A stretch of DNA of 64,000 nucleotides, taken from the NCBI GenBank assembly GCA_029783825.1, contig JAREIK010002991.1, positions 551,001-615,000 on the forward strand. Reading direction: 5' to 3'. Below the pieces are notes generated by a model. It had not been told where the DNA came from and searched no databases. It worked only from the letters and a program-made list of their open reading frames with translations. The stretch comes from Sapria himalayana. Its lineage: Eukaryota > Streptophyta > Magnoliopsida > Malpighiales > Rafflesiaceae. This document shows positions 58,911 to 64,000 of this stretch, in pieces. A program made the translations under genes and the position numbers. The number at the start of each line of letters is the position of its first letter. Within the stretch, counting starts at the first letter, position 1.

Positions 58911-59531
58911 GATAATTATGTTTTGGGGTGTTTCCCCATAAATTTTTAAAAATTAGAAACTAAACTTTCGATTTTTGAAAAAAAATCACAAAACTATAAA
59001 TAAATTAAATAAATTAAAATTTTTAAAAATTAGTATTAAAAGTGCACTCGAATTCGTAAGTTCTAAACTATACTCGCCCCTCTTCCCTGCCCCTCACACT
59101 CGCCACTCATCCCTAGTACTCGCCCTTTGCCCTCGCCCCTCGCCCTCGCCCCTCTCCCTCACCCTCACTCATCTCCTCTCGCCCGTCTGCCATCGCTCCT
59201 CTCCATTTGCTCCTCTCCCTTCGCTCCTCTCCCCCATCCCTTTCTCCCCGCCCGCCTCCACGAGCTCCTCAAGTTCTTTCGTGGAATTCCGTCGAGCTCA
59301 TGCAAAGGGGTAGGTGGAGAGGGGTGGGAGGAGAGGGGCAATGGGAGAGGGGAGGACAGACGAGTGAGGGGCGAGAAGTAAGTGAGAGGGAGCGAGGGTA
59401 GTTTAGGACTTACGAATTTGAATGCTCTTATTTTTAATTTAGTTATAGTTTTGTGACTTTTTTTCAAATATTAAAAATTTAGTTTCTAATTTTTAAAAAT
59501 TTATGGGAAAGTACCCCAAAACATAATCCCC
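58911..59531. mobile_element. Foldback element, intact short copy
   Basis: The left arm AATTATGTTTTGGGGTGTTT... and the right arm ...TACCCCAAAACATAAT are reverse complements over about 120 bp (for example ATAAATTTTTAAAAATTAGA and TCTAATTTTTAAAAATTTAT). The core is CTCGCCC/CTCTCCC on the left half and its complement GGGGAGAGG on the right half, with a few GAGCTC words at the centre. There is no coding content or clear target duplication. Confidence 0.85.
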
Positions 59532-59534
59532 CAC

Positions 59535-60227
59535 CAAAGTTAAATAAATATATTATTCAATGCTACTGTTGTGCTTGAAATGTATTTGTTTGTGGGTGAG
59601 AACTTCTAATTTTGGTGTATTTATTTTATTTTATTTTATTTTTTAAAAAATGATGATGTGTCACTTTAAGACAAAACTAGATTTATTATTATTACTGCAC
59701 CGAAATATAATCATTTTATGAATTAATGTGTTTTTTTAATTTTTTTTAAATAATCAATTTTTTTTTTAATTATTTTGTGTTTGGTGAACTAAAACACAAA
59801 TTTTACGAAAAAAAAATTAAAATTACTAGAAAAGATTGAGAAAAATATGATTAAAAATCAAAAAATAAAAATAATTATATTCCAAGGGCCCTTTTTTTTA
59901 ATTAATAGAAATCACAAACAAAATATTAATGATTTAGGTCTATATTTCAGTAGACAATATTGTATGCTTAAATTACCCATGCTCATCATGAAAATGAAAC
60001 ATAAACAAAAACTTGTGACGCATACCTAGTTTTTGTTAATCGCTCATTATGCATGCCTAGTTTTTGTTAATCGTTCAACGATGAAGGGGTAACGTGGGCA
60101 TTTAATTTTTGGTTAATAAAAAATTAACTCAAATCATAAATACTCATGGAAAATATGTTTAGATGACTCAACTAAAATATTTATCTCTTGGTTCAAATTT
60201 AATAAAAAATAATAAAAAAGTACCCAA
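59535..60227. other. AT-rich intergenic DNA
   Basis: No gene. CATGCCTAGTTTTTGTTAAT occurs near 60052 and in similar form (CATACCTAGTTTTTGTTAAT) near 60020, a small direct repeat. Confidence 0.4.
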
Positions 60228-60236
60228 AACTTAAAA

Positions 60237-61149
60237 GGGAGAATTATGTCTTGGGGTATTGGGAACCCAAATAATTAACCTTAAGGCCTCATAAGACCTA
60301 TATTTGACCTCAAAAGTATGAAACAAACAAAAATTAATGTTAAGGATATAATATTTTTGTAATGCCTCATTTACCCCTGATGATGTGGAAAATAATAAAT
60401 GCCCATAAATACCCTCGCTAGCCACTCCTGCACACCATTATTTAAAAAATAAAAAAAATAAATTTATTGAAAACTATATTGCTTGCATAGCATAGCATAG
60501 CGGTAACTTATAAATATATGCATCTATAAAACACTCCTTAAGAATATTGTTTTCGAAAAACTATTAACTTAACATAACTTTGTATACACGGATTAATATT
60601 TTCATGTATACATGACTTATATATATAAACGAATTCATAGTCATATATTTGATTAATAATGTATCCATAGTCATATGTGTTTATATAGTCATATACATGT
60701 AATTGTAAACACACACACACACATATATGTGTGTGTGTTTATACAGACATATACAAGTATATACACATACATGCGACTCTATATAATTTGATACGCATTT
60801 ATCCGACTATTTATACATGTATTCTTGTATATACAACTGTATATCCACGTAAACACATATTTATATATGACTATATGCCTATATATATATATACACACAC
60901 ACATACACAGTTGTTTGTAAGTCTGTACATATATATACGGTCATATATACGTGTGTATGCACATATATATGTATGTTTATACATGTATTACCTCATAAGA
61001 CCTATATTTGTCCACATCAGCTGCTGATGTGGAATCATTAAGGGCATTTTTGTCCTGGAAATGTTTATATCCTTAAAGTCAAATATAAGTGTTATGAGGC
61101 CTTAAGGTTAATTATTTGGGTTCCCAAGACCCCAAGACATAATTCACCC
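60237..61149. mobile_element. Mutator-like element, sister of the Pack-MULE
   Basis: Ends are GGGAGAATTATGTCTTGGGG (left) and its inverted counterpart ending CATAATTCACCC (right), with a perfect 9-bp target duplication AACTTAAAA (60228-60236, 61150-61158). The left ~170 bp is near-identical to the right end of the eIF3c Pack-MULE, and the right ~125 bp to its left end, so this copy is inverted relative to it. The 913-bp interior is low-complexity AC/TA microsatellite (60690-60985) and has no gene. Confidence 0.93.
60700..60985. repeat. AC/GT/TA microsatellite complex
   Basis: (AC)n-ATATAT-(GT)n at about 60709-60738 is self-complementary. Further TATACA/ACAC runs follow to about 60985. Confidence 0.85.
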
Positions 61150-61785
61150 AACTTAAAATATTAAAATTTTGAGTCTATTAAATTTAAACCCCAAAATTGC
61201 CCATGCTCTGAGTAAAAAAACTTCAAATCAAACCTGACACATCATTATTAAATAAATAAATAAAAAGTGAAATATTTAACATATACGATAAAACATATAT
61301 GTTTCAATATACATTTGTGGTATATGTTAAAATGTATTCCGAAAACATTAAATATGATTTTGAAATATATATGTTATATTGTTAAAATGTATAATATTTA
61401 AGTCATGTAGTTAAAACATAAATATTGTTAGTCTCTTTTTAAGTTTTTTTAATAAGGGAAGGTAAATTTTTTTTAATATTAGTCAAAAACATATATATTT
61501 TGGTTTTCACTTTTCTATACATAATTTTCGCCAAATTCTTTCATTTGGGGTCCCTAATTGTTAAAAAAAAAAAGCTCATAACATAATTATTTTTATTTTG
61601 ATGTTCTTAATCATATTTTTTCCAAAAAAAATTTATTGATTTTAATTTGTATACATGCCCAAAATATACATATGATGTGACATAATTATATATTTTTTAA
61701 TGATTGATTTAAATAATGTTTAAAAATTTTTGTATTTACTTTTTTATCACACAACTTTTCTTCTCTCCTTGTAGGCTCATACATA
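61150..61785. other. AT-rich intergenic DNA
   Basis: No gene or recognisable element between the two Mutator-type elements. Confidence 0.45.
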
Positions 61786-61794
61786 TTTCTCTTT

Positions 61795-62175
61795 GGGGGA
61801 ATTGTGTTTTAATGCACTCCCCACAAAATAATTTAAAAAATACAGTGCATGCAGTCTTAAACTGATAACTTTAATATGGGCTAACATACTGGTCTATCAG
61901 AGCAGACGCGGGCTGGGCCTAGGAACATAATACAGCTTCGTAATTTGAAAGATCTCGGGATTTAGAAAAAAGTTACGAAGTATTTTTTGCGAAAAAGAAA
62001 ATTCTCAAGTCTGTGATAAAGATTTATTTTTGTATGGGGGGTTGATCAATTGGCACATGTATGAGGAATTTAAGGAATACACATAGCAGGACTTATTGTG
62101 CAACCCTCTCCCAAAATTGGGCATATTTTTTTTTTAAAATTTTTTATGGTGAGTGCACCAAAACACAATCTCCCC
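61795..62175. mobile_element. Mutator-type MITE with 9-bp TSD
   Basis: Ends are GGGGGAATTGTGTTTTAATG (left) and the inverted GGGGAGATTGTGTTTTGGTG (right). The flanking duplication TTTCTCTTT is exact on both sides (61786-61794, 62176-62184). It is 381 bp long, without coding capacity. The terminal words resemble the outer arms of the foldback elements. Confidence 0.88.
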
Positions 62176-62179
62176 TTTC

Positions 62180-64000
62180 TCTTTTCTATCTCACTCCTTT
62201 CCCGTTCCTCCTCATTTCTCTCTTTCCTCCCCCCTCCCCCTCTCTCCTCCCTTCCTCTCTTTCTGAATTCTGTCTCCTCACCCCCACTCTCTCTTCTTCC
62301 TTTCTCTATATTTGTGAATAACATGAACATGTAGCTAGTGGCATGTGATTCATTTGTTATAATTTTCAAAACTCAAAACTAATCAATTAAAGTAGTAGAA
62401 GATTATACCAATCATCTTGAGTTTTGATATACAATATATTAGAATCCTATTGAGGTCGAGATGTTTGGAATGTGATTATTCAAAACCACATAATATCAGG
62501 AATAATGAGTAGAATTAATAAAATCAATAATTAATAAATAAAGAAACAATAAGATCAGCACACACACACACACACACACACACATGCACACATAAAAATC
62601 TAATGCAGTAAACAAATATACAAATATAAATATGCTAAATCAAACAATGCGTACTAAATACGTATTCACATGTATTGAAAGTTCATAAAGCATACAATAC
62701 GTAAAAATTATGTTTTTGATTAAAATTTATTTTCTATGATATAAAATTCTAAAAATCTAAAATCAGTTATAAATACGAAAACCTAAGATTTTGGGGTAAA
62801 TGCTCTAGTTGTATTTTTGCATTATTCTTTAGGTGATATTATTTGTTTGTCATAACTACGACTTGGAATGAACGACATGGTTGCATCTCAATTACTAGAC
62901 TAAAGAGGAGATTACGTTCGTATCTTTTTGAAACTTTAATATTATCCAAATTCTAATTCCACATGGTAATTAATCTTACAAATAAAATAATAACAAAGGC
63001 AGTACCCACTCTTTAGAAATATTTTATAAAAGTTTCAAATCAATAAATACTAACACACCATAAAATTATATTCAAACACATAGTGTATAATAATTCAATG
63101 TTTCATCAATTGAGAGAGAGAAACAAACATTTACAAATATCAAATGAGAAATACTGACCAAAGAGCAAGCCACCATATGCAAGAAGAAAGCTTCCAGGGG
63201 ATCAGTAACTCCAAATAAACCAGCAACTCTAGAAAAAAAATCACTACGCTCCTATAAACTATTTGTTTTTTTAAAGATGCATTTGGATAAGGGCAATCCC
63301 CATTCGAGAGGGCACCACTCATGCCCTCTTTAAATAGGAGCATTCTAACAGTTTTGTTTGATTATATATTTTTTAATAATTATAATTAGAACATGAGTTT
63401 TTAATCCATATTCTTGGTCTATGTACACCAAGTAAAAAAACATAAAAAAAACTAATCTACCCTACTCTAGCAAACCCAACACATCCATATGCCATAACAA
63501 TTAAAAAAAAAATCATGCTTCTAATAAGAAATTGACAAATTTGGTGCATATGTGTGTACTATGTTTTAAATATTATAAAGAAGAAAGAGGGAAAACAAAG
63601 AAAATTGATAATAATATTGAAACATGATCATCTAATCATGATTGAGCTTCTCATTTAAAAAATCTAACATAGTAATGGTCTCAATAGATCATTCATGAAA
63701 AAAAATGAGTATATCAAAACATCAAAATACTCATGAATGATCAGATGCCAATCAGCTCCATTGTATGATAATGGTGTATAAAACCTCGACTGCTCACCAA
63801 ACAAGCCCAGAGGATCTTGGCAACCAGTTACTCTAGAAAAAGTATATACTCTATGTGAAACCTGATGTGACATTCCATTCATCAAATCATAACGTACATC
63901 ATGAGATCTACGTCTATCAATATTACATTAAATTGTCTTCCACTAAAAATCTAGTTTATCGAATTCATCAACATAATTTGGCATATCATCATGTTTTTGT
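62180..64000. other. AT-rich DNA with an unidentified minus-strand frame
   Basis: A CTC/TTC-rich tract at 62180-62300 and an (AC)n microsatellite at about 62560-62584 are present. From 64000 to about 63664 the minus strand has protein-like sequence (VTGCQDPLGLFGEQSRFYTP) with a few stops, and a second piece lies at 63343-63140. They may be parts of an unidentified degenerate gene or transposon that continues beyond the window. I do not recognise the family. Confidence 0.35.

Noticed and set aside
62061..62369. Frames in the CTC/TTC-rich tract
   Set aside because: They start inside the Mutator-type MITE and continue through simple pyrimidine-rich sequence.

Overview
This window reads as nuclear DNA of a flowering plant. 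It is very AT-rich, with introns, long gene-poor stretches and many layers of transposable elements. The lineage below angiosperm is not resolvable by reading alone. All boundaries were read by eye; exon limits follow splice-site consensus, reading phase and remembered family conservation, not transcript data.

Host genes, left to right: (1) 1943-2800 (-), a tail-anchored coiled-coil protein like the peroxisomal and mitochondrial division factors PMD1/PMD2. (2) 23843-27745 (+), a P-class pentatricopeptide repeat (PPR) protein resembling At2g17140, whose last small exon lies 1.3 kb beyond the obvious open frame. (3) 41084-41836 (+), the intronless urease accessory protein UreF. (4) 51571-53038 (+), a four-exon RWP-RK transcription-factor-like gene. 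(5) about 56830-58027 (+), a plant gene of unknown function ending in a conserved Cys-rich module. These genes have no evident shared pathway and are not an operon.

Mobile DNA explains most of the rest. Two Ty1-copia elements are structurally complete but decayed: 18958-23518 (-, target duplication AAGTT) and 35823-41003 (+, target duplication TTACA). The second ends 80 bp before the UreF start codon, so its 3' LTR is now UreF's proximal upstream sequence. A third Copia relic (3240-6600) is truncated. Fragments of a Ty3-gypsy pol gene (44290-45420, -), a Copia gag gene (42951-43325, -) and a possible CACTA gene (53440-55350, -) are also present. Three diverged copies of a 1.2-2.5 kb LTR-like repeat fill 8.5-17.9 kb.

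DNA elements are the most interesting part. At 49725-51389 a Mutator-like element with a 9-bp target duplication carries the 3' end of an eIF3c gene, intron included: a Pack-MULE. A sister element with near-identical ends but no recognisable gene lies at 60237-61149, also with a perfect 9-bp duplication. A short Mutator-type MITE lies at 61795-62175. Several hAT-type elements with TAGAGGTGTCAA ends occur; one with a perfect 8-bp duplication sits in the PPR gene's inferred intron. A family of foldback elements has AT-rich inverted arms and a GC-rich core; in the copy at 33700-34970 the core contains 25 GAGCTC hexamers. Two foldback copies are interrupted by other transposons, which gives a relative order of insertion.
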